Shown one piece after another: positions 1-10,689 of a DNA stretch of 64,000 bases. A program made the position numbers and the translations under genes. The stretch is from Gamsiella multidivaricata (lineage: Eukaryota; Mortierellomycota; Mortierellomycetes; Mortierellales; Mortierellaceae). The DNA is taken from NCBI RefSeq assembly GCF_025024155.1, contig NW_026251712.1, positions 52,501 through 116,500 of the forward strand, given 5' to 3'. The stretch's first letter is position 1, and each line of letters starts with the position of its first letter. A model generated the notes under the pieces. That model did no database searches, was not told the DNA's origin, and worked only from the letters and a program-made list of their open reading frames with translations.

Positions 1-1557
1 GGCGAGCATATGGGCCCCTTCGGCAACCATCACGGGGATCCTTTCTCAGGCGATCATTTTGCCTTTTCCCCTCGTCACCATCATGGCCATCATCATGGCC
101 ATCATCATGCCCACCACCATGGTGAGCACGGCGGCCGAGGCGGTCGTGGAGGTCGCGGCGCACATCATGGATGGAGCCTTGGCAGTTTCTTCTCTCAGAT
201 GGTCCCTCCTATGCCACCCATGCCACCTATGCCCCCTATGGCTCCTTTGGCTCCCATGGCCCCCGCGCCGCCTTGTGTACCTGATGATCTTTATGGATTC
301 TCCGATGATGCTTACATGACAATCCTCAACTCAAGACCCTCGCCATTTTCGAAAGGATTTCCGTTCAACAGCAGCACTCCGGGATGCAAGGATTATACTT
401 TTAGTTTCAAAGGCGGGCGTCCTAGACCATGCGACACTGAGGCTGCGAAGGACTCTTCCCATTCTGTTAAGAATAAGGGAAAGGCGGCTGATCCCTCAAG
501 CGCCGTCGACCAGCAGGGCGAGGCATCCTCGTCCTCTGCACCCATGCCCGGTTCCTTTCCCCAGCAGCCGCAGATGGCCGAAGTCGGAGATGGCTGGATC
601 TGGACTCAGCTCCCTGAGGACGACACCAGGGCTGTAGGATCTTCACCTAATCGACCCAACTTTGGATGGGTCTGGAAAGGAAACCAGGACGGTGGCGAGA
701 ACCCCGAGCCCACTCCTCTGTACACTGCTTCGGATGAGGAGATGGCCGATGGAACTGCTGGACCTTCTGCTGCGTCTAGATCTGGTGGACCTTCAGGTGG
801 ACGGGGTGAGTTCTTTGGAGGACCTGGAGGATTTGGACCCTTCCGAGGACGCGCCGGTGGACGCGGTGGAGCGCATCATCTCTTCTACCCGCACCATCAA
901 GGAGGCAATGGCGACGCACGCCATCACCGACACGGCCACCACGACCATCATCACCGTCGTCGACACTCTGGTTCCAAGTCCGGAGGAGAGGAACGGAACA
1001 AGTCCGACAATGAGACGCTTGGTGAGGAGAAGTTGAAGCGCCGGCAGACGTTTCACGAACAGCGCCATGCAATGCTGCAGACACGGAAGGAGATGCTTGA
1101 GAACAAACGTCAGGCCATTACACAACAGCGCGAGGCGATGATGGAGCAGCGCCAGGCAGAGGAGGAACAGAAGAGAGCCCAGGAAGAACAGAAGAGGACG
1201 CAGAACGAGCAACGGAGAACTCAGGAAGAGCAGAGGAGAGTTCAGGAACAGCAGCGTCGGGAAGCGAGACTAGAGGAGTTGGTGGACCGGACTCGACATG
1301 CTTCCGCGGAACCGGCATCATCTTTGAGGAGTGGACCCGTTGGAGGCGGAAGCCTTGCAGGTATCTGGCCCTCCGGTCCTGTAGCGACGACTACGGAATT
1401 GAGCCCAGCGGCGGATCCGAATGAGTTCCAGGAGCAGATCCAGACATTAGTGAGAATGGGGTTCACGGACAATGAGGAGCTGAGAACGGTTGTGCGCGAT
1501 TTTGGAGGAGAGGTTGAGGCAGTTGTTGGATTCCTGGTTTCCTCTGGTCAGCAGTGA
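1..1557 (+). CDS. UBA-domain, His-rich protein (5' partial)
   Basis: The frame is open from the first base of the window, so the gene starts upstream; the first Met visible is at base 10. About 518 residues are present. The N-terminal part is very rich in His and Gly (runs of HHHGHHH), followed by a Met/Pro stretch (MPPMPPMPPM), then low-complexity sequence. Residues about 345-425 form a charged coiled coil built of EEQKR/QEEQRR-type repeats. The last 45 residues look like a ubiquitin-associated (UBA) domain: LVRMGFTD, then a helix ending VVGFLVSS. UBA domains bind ubiquitin, and a C-terminal UBA after a coiled coil is typical of ubiquitin-receptor or shuttle proteins; the exact role is not known. 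No intron is visible. AATAAA-like signals lie about 90 bp after the stop. It could be an NBR1-like receptor, but the diagnostic PB1 and ZZ domains are not in view. Confidence 0.75.
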   Translation, partial: GEHMGPFGNHHGDPFSGDHFAFSPRHHHGHHHGHHHAHHHGEHGGRGGRGGRGAHHGWSLGSFFSQMVPPMPPMPPMPPMAPLAPMAPAPPCVPDDLYGFSDDAYMTILNSRPSPFSKGFPFNSSTPGCKDYTFSFKGGRPRPCDTEAAKDSSHSVKNKGKAADPSSAVDQQGEASSSSAPMPGSFPQQPQMAEVGDGWIWTQLPEDDTRAVGSSPNRPNFGWVWKGNQDGGENPEPTPLYTASDEEMADGTAGPSAASRSGGPSGGRGEFFGGPGGFGPFRGRAGGRGGAHHLFYPHHQGGNGDARHHRHGHHDHHHRRRHSGSKSGGEERNKSDNETLGEEKLKRRQTFHEQRHAMLQTRKEMLENKRQAITQQREAMMEQRQAEEEQKRAQEEQKRTQNEQRRTQEEQRRVQEQQRREARLEELVDRTRHASAEPASSLRSGPVGGGSLAGIWPSGPVATTTELSPAADPNEFQEQIQTLVRMGFTDNEELRTVVRDFGGEVEAVVGFLVSSGQQ

Positions 1558-1713
1558 AGGAACCAACGAATATGTCATGGTGATATGATATGAGCCATTT
1601 GCAGTTTTTATCCATGGAAATGTAAAAAAAAAAAAACTTTTTAGTTCAATAAATAAAAAATAAAAAAGTGTTTTCAGTGAAAATTTTCTTTACTCTGTCT
1701 ATAATATTACTAC

Positions 1714-1860
1714 AGTCCTCTCTCATTTTCGATACTTTTTTTCGTCGAAAGTGAGATCGCTAAAGATTCCAGCGATTCTATTGGCTGGAGGGGCATTTTC
1801 AGTCAATCAGAGTACTCTATATCTAGGCTCGTAGCACTCTGCCCTCCATCATCCCCATCC
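1714..1860. repeat. Left terminal inverted repeat of pogo-like element
   Basis: The 147 bases match the reverse complement of 4677-4824 except for one base in a T/A homopolymer. Similarity stops at a degenerate TCATCC/TCATCT run, so the true boundary of the repeat may be the start of this microsatellite. Confidence 0.9.
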
Positions 1861-1957
1861 TCATCTTCATCCTCATCCTCATCCTCATCGCCACCGCTCC
1901 TAGGCGTACTGATTTCAATATATGTATTTTTTTTATGCAAAGGGATATCAATAAATA

Positions 1958-4586
1958 TCATCGTGGCATGACTACTCTGGTGTGTGCTGGCTTGACGGTC
2001 TTGCTTGCTGGCGGAAAACGTTTGTTGACCCGCGCTTGCTCGACGCGCAGAGCTGCCTTCTTCTTGTTGAATGCCTCCATCTTGGATCTGTAGTCTTCGG
2101 CGAAGGACGTACGGTAGCTCTTTGAGGCGTCATCCATGCGTTTGCTCATGAGAGTATCTGCAAGCAGCTCCACTTGTTTCCTGTATCGCCTGTGCTTCTT
2201 TGAGGTCATCAAAACTGCAGCGGCACTCAATAGATTGACGATATTCTCGCCAACAGCTTTGTCCCCTGTGACCTCCTCCTCTTCACTCTCCCAATGCTCG
2301 TCGATAGATCCTTCCTCCTCAGTCGAAGTTGTTTGTGGTCCCGACTGGTCAGTGTCAGAGTACTCTGAGGAAGCCAATTGCTCGACTCGGCTCATATAGA
2401 CGCGGCTGTGTAAAGGCTTGTTGATATGTTTGGGCTTCAGAGGAGACCCTCTGTCGTTGGTTACCACCAAGAATGGATTGGGCACCACCACGAAATCGTC
2501 GTCTTCCGCGCCTTCGCCATCACTTGTGCTCTCTAGCCAGTCGCCATCCAAAAGCTCCGAACCCGTCTGTAGTGACAAGAAGAAGGACATGAAATCGGGG
2601 TCCTCCTGTAGTTGATCAATGACTTCGCATATGTAAGGCGAGCCATCCAAAAGTTTCGCGGTTGAAGCCAGCAGCTTCTCATGGCTCTCAAGAGCACCCA
2701 TGATTGAAACACCTCTTGATATTGCTGACGAAGAGCCATCTTCTGGGACGAGGGCGTTTTGTTCCGCGGCGTCCATTAAAATATCTAGGACTGGCGTTGT
2801 TGACGAGCCGCTCTGACCTTGGTCTCTGCCACTCACTGAGTCGTGGTAACCCTGCACCCTGAACCGATGGAGAATGTTTTGCTGGGTCTCCTTGAGCGCC
2901 GCAACCACCTCCTCTTCTAAACAAGTGTGCGTTGAAAGTTGCTGTTTTTGGGCCTCGCCGAAAATGGGGACGTGTCTGAAGCAGCTCCGGATGGACTTGC
3001 CTTCCACCTCGTTCCAGGCAGCAGCTATCATGTGCCATCCTTCGAGGTTGGACACCCTAAAAGACCCATCCTTCTTCGACTTCATGGCCTTGTCGACTGC
3101 CTTGGCCCTCCTCGTGTTTTTTTTTCCCTTGCTGGCCGCTTTAGGAGGCGCATTGGGGTCTGGCACTGGCTGGGAGGATTTGAAGACACGTAACTTTAGG
3201 ATGAGATTACGATACCGCCTCTTGAAAACAGCAATGATTCCTGCGTCCAGGGGCTGTGTTACTGATGTCGAGTTCGGCGGCAGAAGCAGCAGTTTGATGT
3301 TCGGAAAATCGACACTGCACCGTTCTACCACTGCATGGCATGATGCATTGTCGATGAGCAGGACCACGCGCCGATCAGGGTCCTCCGCGACGATGTCCTG
3401 CTGGAACTGGCGCAGCCAGTGGGTAAAGGTATACTTGGTCATGTAATCTGCTCGCTTGTTAGTCTGCCGCTTCTGCGCCTGGGTATGCTGTGAAGTGGCC
3501 TCCTGTTGCTGGTGTTGTGTATTGCCAGGTGCGCCATCTTGTCCACTAGCGTCATGATGCTGTTGCTGGGCGACTGCCGCTGCTTTAGCTGCCTTGGACT
3601 TGCGTGGTTGCTTTGCAGTATCCCATGGCATGACATCCACCAAGCGCTGCAGCGTTTCATCTTTCCTGAAGCCAGAAGCAAGGTTTTCGCCTAAATGGAT
3701 CCAAATATGATCAACATGGCATCCAGCATAAAAAAATAAAAATAAAAATAAAAATAAACCATGTCTCTCCTCGTTCCGAATATCAACTTCTGACAGGATA
3801 CTTACTGAGAATAAAAGGCTTTCGCTTGTCGCTTCCTGTGGCATTGGTGCAGAAGAGAATGGAGACGCGCGATGCTGGAATGGCTGCTCCGGCCTTCATC
3901 TCGACATCGAGCGTCCAACTTGAGGTGGTCTGCAGGTAAAGGCCAGTCTCGTCGGCGTTGTAGATGTCATTCAGATCATAGGTCGCAAGAATTGACTTGA
4001 GACCCTCCACTTGCCCCGCTATCGCATCCCAATCAACCGACCCTGCCTCGCCCATCAGCTTATGAAACGACAGTCCCCAGGTGGCCTTGAAACTGGCTAC
4101 CCAACCGGACGAGAATCTAGGCTTTTCAAACGTGAGTGGTCCATTTCTTTCCACAAGCAGGTCGTATACCTCTCCTGCAAGCAACTGTAACAGCCATTGA
4201 TCTACCGGCACGTTCATTTTACGGAGACGTTGGATCTCCTGGTGAAGAATCGTCTCGACTGGATAAAACTCGCGGATGTGGGCTTTGGTGTAGCACCTTG
4301 TATCCAAAGAGCCGGTAGGCATTTTGTTGATAAAAGGCCTCATTTTTATGAGTCGGGTGATCGTTTTAGGTGGCAGCTTGTTAGCCGTCTCAAAATCTTT
4401 CATTGATGGTGATAATTCTGGTACAGGATTGCCAAGCAGGTCCTGATAGCCTCTGTGAAAGATATCCCAATTGTCCATGATCCGCTTTTTGCTAGCAAGT
4501 GTCCAACTACCGCGACCTGCGTCCGACAATGAAGCGTCCTCGCTCGACTTAGGTCGGTCCAGCGCGTCTGCAATCTTAGGAAGCAT
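1958..4586 (-). CDS. pogo/CENP-B-type DDE transposase
   Basis: Two exons, 3806-4586 and 1958-3690, with an intron 3691-3805 (donor GTAAGTAT, acceptor TTTAG), give 837 residues. The start at 4586 is the first ATG inside the element; the frame is open upstream through the repeat but has no ATG. Exon 1 carries a CENP-B/Tc5-type helix-turn-helix (around SSGWVASFKATWGLS) and the first catalytic Asp in YNADETGLY. Exon 2 carries the second Asp in VVLLIDNASCH and the third in TQPLDAGI, so a DDD triad of the DDE_1 family is intact. A basic segment FKRRYRNLIL follows. The long acidic C-terminal tail, about 350 residues, is unusual. The enzyme would cut and paste this element at TA sites. All key residues are present and no frameshift is seen, so it may be active. 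Confidence 0.85.
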
Positions 4587-4676
4587 GGGTAGAACGTGGT
4601 GAGAGGGATTATGGAGCACTGGTACTGGCGATGCTAGTGATGCTGGGAACGCTGGCGAGGATGAGGATGAGGATGG

Positions 4677-4824
4677 GGATGGGGATGATGGAGGGCAGAG
4701 TGCTACGAGCCTAGATATAGAGTACTCTGATTGACTGAAAATGCCCCTCCAGCCAATAGAATCGCTGGAATCTTTAGCGATCTCACTTTCGACGAAAAAA
4801 AGTATCGAAAATGAGAGAGGACTG
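4677..4824. repeat. Right terminal inverted repeat of pogo-like element
   Basis: Reverse complement of 1714-1860, one base longer in a homopolymer. It ends GAGAGAGGACTG followed by TA. A minus-strand open frame runs through it, but has no ATG inside the element upstream of 4586. Confidence 0.9.
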
Positions 4825-5147
4825 TATGCTTTTCTACAGGTCAAAAAAGATAAAAGCGTGAAGGTGTTTTGCCACCAATTTTGTGTGTATCCTTAATTCA
4901 TGCAATCCTATTGGGCGATAATTGGGGTTTGGATGGAGTGTGTAAAACTTTGAATCGAAATAAATAGACGCCACGCCACACACTCTTTAGCTTTTTTTTC
5001 CTTTTTTCACATGCCTTCACTTCACCAGAAGCTCTCTCATTCTCTCTCACTCATTCGCTCGCTCGCTCGCTTGCCCCATCCTTCTCGCTCCAGGATACAC
5101 ATTCTTTCGAGCTCCTCATCCCCCTCATTCGTCTACTGTACTGCACC
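4825..5147. promoter_or_regulatory. Upstream region of the Zn2Cys6 gene
   Basis: This 323-bp stretch holds the presumed promoter and 5' UTR of the gene starting at 5148. A pyrimidine-rich tract (CTCTCTCATTCTCTCTC and similar) at about 5030-5110 is the common fungal leader type. The start codon context is GCACCATGC. No TATA box stands out and no other gene is seen. Confidence 0.4.
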
Positions 5148-8100
5148 ATGCCTTCCGACGACGGGTGGCATGAGGGTGAACAGGAGGAGGACAAGCAGGA
5201 GAATACCTCTGAGGAACACAAGGAGAAGGGACAGCAAGAGCACGAAAAGGATGAGCAGGGTCCACAGCGGCAGCGGAGGCAGCGGAAAAAGCCATTGGAG
5301 CAGCCACAGCAGCAGGAGCAAGCTTCCCAAATCACAGCTGAAGCTCTCACTCCCGCTCCGTCTTCTCCCCCTCCTCCTCTTCGTCCAACTAGAGGTCGTA
5401 AAAAATCTAAAAATCCCGGTGTGAAGTTTCGCGGTATTTGCACTCCAACACCTCTTCCGGAGGATGGTCCACAATACACGGAAGAAGATTATCAGGAAGT
5501 GATCATGCAGGATCTCGAACGCGGGGGCTTCTACGACTACATCGCATCTCGGACCGAGGAAACTTGTGTCCCCATGCCACAGCCTCCAGTGGTCGAGACG
5601 TCGTATGCGACGCTGCATCGAGAAAAGATCAAGAAGGAGCTCGAGGATCTTGTGTTGCGGAAGACATATTATCACAGGGTCGCGCCGATCCGGGGAGCTG
5701 TTCAACGCATGCCCAAATGGAAATACGACGAGAGAGACCTACATGAGGCGCCATCGGACAGGAGAGTGACTCACAAGGAGCTGCCAGAGTGGGTCGAAGA
5801 GAAGAAAAGGGAGCGAGAGCAGGATGATATCGCGGCACGGCAGGAGGAGCTTGATGGGAGTGGATATGCGGACTCGCCTGAGCCGACTGTTCGGTATTCG
5901 CAAGCGTGCACGAACTGTCTCTTCCAAAACAAGGACTGTTCAGGACACCGACCCAAATGCAACTATTGCTACCACTCATCACTTACTTGCTCTTACCCTG
6001 TCGATGGTATGCCCCTGGTGCCGGCGCACATGTATCGGATTCTGAAGTATGTAGATTCTGGACCGAACGTCTGGCTGAGGTACATCAGACAGACACCGAA
6101 ATGGTTTGCGAAACAAATCAGGAGATTGACGGTGTCCAAGGACGAGACACAGGATGTTGGATGGAAGATTGGATATACAGGGATGCCGATCATCGACAGG
6201 AATCCCGCGGCGGGTGTCGACGTTTTGACAAAGATAGAATATAGGCAGAAGGAACCCGAGAATGAATTTTATGTGACGCGGACGCTTTATGAGAAGGTTA
6301 GCAAGCACCGGAGGCGGGATATGAAGCGAGGGTGGTTTAAGTTGGAGCGAGCGAATGAGGAGCAGTGGACGGTGGAGGCGCAAGTGGAGAGGAAGCAACC
6401 AGAAGAGGAGGACCAAGAGGAGGAGGAGGAGGAGGACCAAGAAGAGGAGAAGGCGGCGCCTGAAGAAGGACCAAAGGCAGCGTCTGAAGAGGGACCGAAG
6501 GCGGCTTCTGGAGAAGGCTTGGGGGCGAAGGCACGTCGTACAATTGCACGTCCTTCTCGCAAGTTGACGTGGATGGAGCGGATTTTGATTGACTCGAGTG
6601 AGTTGTCCTTGACCAAGGCCGACAGGATAAAACGGAGGGGGCGCCGAAAGAATAATACCCAGCCCAAATACCTCACCCCACAACAAACAAAAAAGAATCG
6701 GCAGTACAAGATGCTACTGACATTGAACCAGCCGAGACAGGAGAGGCGGATGGAGTATGCCATTCGCAATAAGATCCAACGCAAGGACATCGGCAGCCGG
6801 AGAGAGGTGGTATACCTCAAATCCCACCAGTCGCAAAATGCCAGCATCAGCAACTGGCACGTCGAAACGTTCGATCTGACGGTAGAGGGGAAAGAAAAGT
6901 CGCCTGAAGCCGAAGAACCCAAGGAGGAGAAGGTTGTGGAGCTGCCGATTGGCGGTAAAAAGGTCAAAGGAATGGTCCGGCCCAGCAATTTCGTCTTGAG
7001 ACGTTACAAAGGTCCGTCGTCTTCTATAATGGAGGAGTTTTCCAAATTCGCAGAAGACTTTGACGAGGATAAGGAAATTTGGAACAGCCACAGGGTCCCA
7101 GAGTACAAGAAGAGGATGGCCAATACCTTTCGGCCGTGGATTCCGGGTCCGGACGAAATTATCGAGCCTTCTGTCTGTGGTAAGTAGGGGCCATCGAGGC
7201 GGCTTTTTTTTTTTTTTTTTTTTTTTTTTTTCCTTACAGAATGGTAATTCTGAATGCTAACAAAAGCACGTGTGTTTGTATTGGTAGACCTCCCGACCAC
7301 GCCGTTCCTTCAAGCCATCCACCATTATGCCTCTTACTACTACACCCATGTCAACCCCAGCCCAGACATGTTTGAGGCGATGGACTTGACTTCGCATTTA
7401 GCGCTGGGGATGATTATCCAGGAGCTGATCGCAGATTTTGCCACCAAGATTAACAACGAGATTTTGCCAGAGGATGATGACATGGATAGCGATGATGACG
7501 ACGACGATGACGAGAGCAATCTTTCTGGATATGACTCGTACGAAGGCGAGGAAATGGAGGCCGACGAAGGGACTGTCTCGGAGGCATCTGTGGTCCTCGC
7601 GAGCACGGATGAAGAGGATGTGCAACATGCCGAGGAAGACGATGGGAGTGACGATGATATGGACAGTAATCGTAATCAGGGCATAAAACGGCAACACCTG
7701 AGCAAGGACGATGACGGAGATGGAGACGATACCGACAGTGATCATGATCTGAGTGTGAATCAGCGTCATCTGAGCGAGGACTTTGACAGCGATTATACGG
7801 ACAACGACCGTGATCAGGGTGTGAAGCGACGGCGTCTGAGTGAGGGCGGTGACAGCGATGAAGAGCACGATACCAAGCGTCAGTATTTCGGAGGAGATGC
7901 GATTTCTGGCGCCGTTGTATCGGACTCTGAAGATGACTCGAACGTGTTATCGGACTCTGACATCAAGAAGAAGGAACTGGTCGACGAATTCTCCGGAGGT
8001 GTATTGACGACTTTGGAGAGAACCCGCTTGGGGAGGATGTTTGATCGACGTGGCGGCGATGAGGAGGACGACGAAGAGGACGAGGATGAGTTCGAGGAAA

Positions 8101-8210
8101 GGGGAGGGAACTCTCAGTTGGTGATGGACGATATGGACAGCAGCGAGGACGAGAACAACATTGTTGAGCCCTCCGAGTCCGAGTCCGAGGAGGAGGAGGA
8201 GGAGGATTAG
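5148..8210 (+). CDS. Large acidic protein with internal Zn2Cys6 cluster
   Basis: Exons 5148-7179 and 7288-8210 join in frame (donor GTAAGT, acceptor TTGGTAG) to give 984 residues; the intron holds a run of nearly 30 T. The N-terminus is Gln/Glu/Lys-rich. Residues 254-281 contain six cysteines spaced C-x2-C-x6-C-x6-C-x2-C-x6-C, the fungal binuclear zinc cluster that normally binds DNA. Here it lies internally rather than near the N-terminus. Residues about 425-460 are a Glu-rich run. The conserved-looking core spans the splice junction (TTPFLQAIHHYASYYYTH). The C-terminal 230 residues are dominated by Asp/Glu/Ser with short repeated segments ending RRLSEG or RQHLSED. A nuclear, transcription-related role is plausible, for example in RNA polymerase I initiation, but I do not recognise the family. 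Confidence 0.75.
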
Positions 8211-8535
8211 ATGGCTAGGCCGGACTAGACGACTTGTTTCGACTTGCTGGTGCGGAAGCAAATAGACGCGACCCATTCTTTACAATCATTGTAGCATACA
8301 CCTTGTACATTTAGCATGCGAATAAAGAGCTTTCATAAATTTTTGCTCCGCAACAATAAAATAACGATTGGATGATCAAAAGAAGAATACGGGTTTTTAT
8401 ATTTATTTGCTTTGGGGAATATGAACAATTGTGGGGGGGGAGGAGGAGGAGGAGTCTTTTGTGAAAGCCACTATGGTTAGTCCTGGTTGGTGGTCAACGC
8501 GCTCTAGTGTTTGGATTCGTGGCCGACAAGTCCGA

Positions 8536-9463
8536 CTACCACTTGATATCGGGATGCTGTTTATAGGCCTCGTACAGCTCTCTGTTGAAGATTGAGATCT
8601 CCGTTTCGTTTTCTATGACGAGCAGCAAAAGAAGACGAAAGAAAAAAAAACAACAACAATCGAATGTTAATCGAAAGGATACAAGTTTGAGGTAAAAAAT
8701 TATACATGATGTTCTTTGTTGTTGTTTTTTATTACCAATGCCGTGGTCGATCAGGAGCTCGTTATCCTTGCTCAGGATCCAGTCCTCGTCATGGTCCATG
8801 TTGATGATCAAGTTCATCGTCTTGGCGCCATGGGCCTTCGTGTACAGCTTGAGGGTATCTATTTTCGATGGGGCAAAGATTCATATTGTGTGTGTGAGAT
8901 ATCTGGCCTGGTTTTCCCCGTTTTTTTTTTTTTTTTTTTTTTTGGTTCAGTTGGATAGAACGGCCCAATGGCTTACCAAAGACGACGTTCTGGTAGGGCT
9001 TCCATCCGGGGGCGGTTTTGACCTCTATAGAGATGGAAGATGGTTTTTTTTAAGGTCAGTGATACAAGTTAAAAAGAAAATGGACTAGTGCGCGCACTAG
9101 TAGGTGGTCCTATCCCCTGGCTCCTCTCCCCCCACAGCCACAGCGCTCTTTTGTTCTTGCTGATTTTTTTTTGACAGGAAACAAGGCGTGCTTAAGGGAC
9201 TCGTTCATGGCCGTGTAAAGCAAACGAAAAGAGATAAGGAAGTAGAGGAGTGAGAGAGGGGAGTCGGTTGCGGCAAAGATGAACATACTCTCGATGATCA
9301 GTTCACGGAGCTGGGCGACTGTGGTGGCTGTGAGATCGATGTTGTGGAGAATGAGGTTTTTGGTGGTGCGGTATTCGAAGGACTTGATCACGCGGATGGT
9401 GAGGGTTGCAGCTGTGCTGGGTGCAAGTGTATTGGAGAGGGGATCGGTGGTCGAGTCGGTCAT
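8536..9463 (-). CDS. UPF0538 family protein (C2orf76-like)
   Basis: Four exons, 9289-9463, 8977-9024, 8736-8858 and 8536-8612, join in frame to 140 residues. All junctions are GT-AG (donors GTATGT, GTAAGC, GTAATA). The product matches the pattern of human C2orf76: an N-terminal LTIRVIKSFEYR segment, a short PYQNVVFDTLK segment, then KTMNLIINMDHDEDWIL, and a C-terminal ENETEISIF...PDIKW end. The family is small, widespread in eukaryotes and of unknown function; its fold looks ubiquitin-like. The ATG at 9463 is chosen because upstream codons in this frame contain no ATG. The start lies in a His/Thr-type repeat (ACC)n just upstream. The 48-bp second exon is easily missed by gene finders. Convergent with the Zn2Cys6 gene. 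Confidence 0.88.
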
Positions 9464-9855
9464 GGTGGTGGTGGTGGTGGTGGATAGGGTGGATGGGATG
9501 GATGTTGGGATTGATTGTGTGAAATAAAAAACTTCTATTGGATAGGAGGGCGTGGACAATTGTTACAAAAAAGGAAAATGCGCTAATCCTCCTCCCACTC
9601 CGACACAAAGGACCGTTATTGTTGAAGTGGATGTGCACTCAACTCTCTATGTATATGTAAAAGAATTCCCCTCCTGGACCTAGCTCGGCTGTTTCCTTTA
9701 TAGAGAGTCTTCCTTTTTACAGAATGGGAGGCTTTCAAGTTTCGATATCCCGTTTACTGCACTGACAACAGTCTTGTTCTCAATCCATTACATTAATAAA
9801 ATACTGTGCATTCATTTGTGCATGTACAGTGCAAATCCAGGAACTGCAAGCCATC
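9464..9855. other. Gene-free stretch upstream of UPF0538 gene
   Basis: About 390 bp. It holds a (GGT)n-type run just above the start codon, the presumed promoter of the minus-strand gene, and from about 9825 the beginning of the degenerate pogo/Tigger-like element (TACAGTGCAAATCC). Nothing else is recognised. Confidence 0.4.
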
Positions 9856-10590
9856 ATGACTTCCAAAGAATCCCCACATGCCATGATGACCGACGAGCAG
9901 CGCATCGGTCTTTGCCGTAAAAGGAAGGAGGATTCGAGCATGAGTATTGATCAGCTTAGTTCATGGATCGAGAAGAAACATAGTATCAAGGAAGCCAGGT
10001 CAGTAATATTCAGACACTGAAGCGGTCTACAGAACTAATCCAGAACATCGATCGATGCAAGAAGGACACCAAGCGATACAAAAAAAAGGGATGGCTTTAT
10101 CAGGGCCAGGTCCAGATGAATGGGCACCTGATCCAAGCTAAAGGAAAGGGTTTTCTCAAGACTCTCTACGGCGAGGAAGCGAAATTCGAGTTTTCTGAAG
10201 GCTGGTTAACATCGTTCAAGAAGCGCCATGGCAATAATATCGTACAGTCGGAGAGAGCGGATCTGTGAACATGCAAGCCCTTGAAGAGCTGTTGCCCCGA
10301 TTGCACTCATGAATGCAGGGTAAGGCTGACCAGTCTATGCCAAGCAGGCATCAAGGTGTTTAGGCAGCGATGACTGCTCGAATGGTGATAAATCCGACAA
10401 GGTGCCGCTATGGGTCATCGGCAAGTTCCAAAAGTCGCGTTGTTTCAAGAACGTTCAGTTCAGCAACTTGAAAATGGCCTACCGTTGGAATATCGGGGGC
10501 ATGGATGGCGCTGAAGATATTCAACGACCAGCTCAAGTGGTTAATAGCCAGTTTGTGAAACCATTTTTTGATGTAAGATAGAGTTCACGG
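9856..10590 (+). pseudogene. Degenerate pogo/Tigger transposase
   Basis: Broken transposase. The N-terminal helix-turn-helix is readable (TDEQRIGLCRKRKED, then DQLSSWIEKKHSI). After a stop at about 10018 another frame carries a CENP-B-type HTH (FEFSEGWLTSFKKRHG), and further on a DDE_1 core segment is seen (LWVIGKFQKSRCFKNVQFSN, then an AWM-type motif in a shifted frame). At least three stops or frameshifts are needed to join these pieces, and the DNA-cutting Asp residues cannot be followed in one frame. It differs from the intact element at 1714-4824. The Helitron at 10612 begins just downstream, so it probably inserted into or next to this remnant. Confidence 0.7.
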
Positions 10591-10611
10591 TATTGAGAAT
10601 GTTATTGTACA

Positions 10612-10643
10612 CTAGTAGAACTGCCCGTGGCACACGCCACGGG
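10612..10643 (-). other. Helitron 3' terminus with hairpin
   Basis: The stem CCCGTGGC / GCCACGGG (10624-10631 and 10636-10643) has a four-base loop. It is followed on the minus strand by eight bases and CTAG. This is the canonical Helitron transposition terminator. The identical structure is at 51586-51617. Confidence 0.85.
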
Positions 10644-10689
10644 TCCGAGGTAAAAAATAAAGTAGCTTTATTGCACGTTCAACAGATTC

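Larger units (their letters stand above)
1714..4824 (-). mobile_element. Complete pogo/Tc1-like DNA transposon
   Basis: The element is 3111 bp, bounded by near-perfect terminal inverted repeats and flanked by TA on both sides (1712-1713 and 4825-4826), the target duplication expected of the Tc1/mariner/pogo superfamily. The termini begin CAGTCCTCTCTC. It carries one spliced transposase gene on the minus strand. It sits between the UBA gene and the Zn2Cys6 gene without breaking either. Near-identity of the two ends and the open reading frame suggest recent activity. Confidence 0.9.

Noticed and set aside
4587..4844. Transposase extension through the terminal inverted repeat to 4844
   Set aside because: The upstream codons have no ATG and the frame begins outside the transposon; the first ATG inside the element is at 4586.
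9464..9559. N-terminal extension of the UPF0538 protein to 9559
   Set aside because: The frame is open but begins with TTG and contains (ACC)n-coded Thr runs; family members start near the ATG at 9463.
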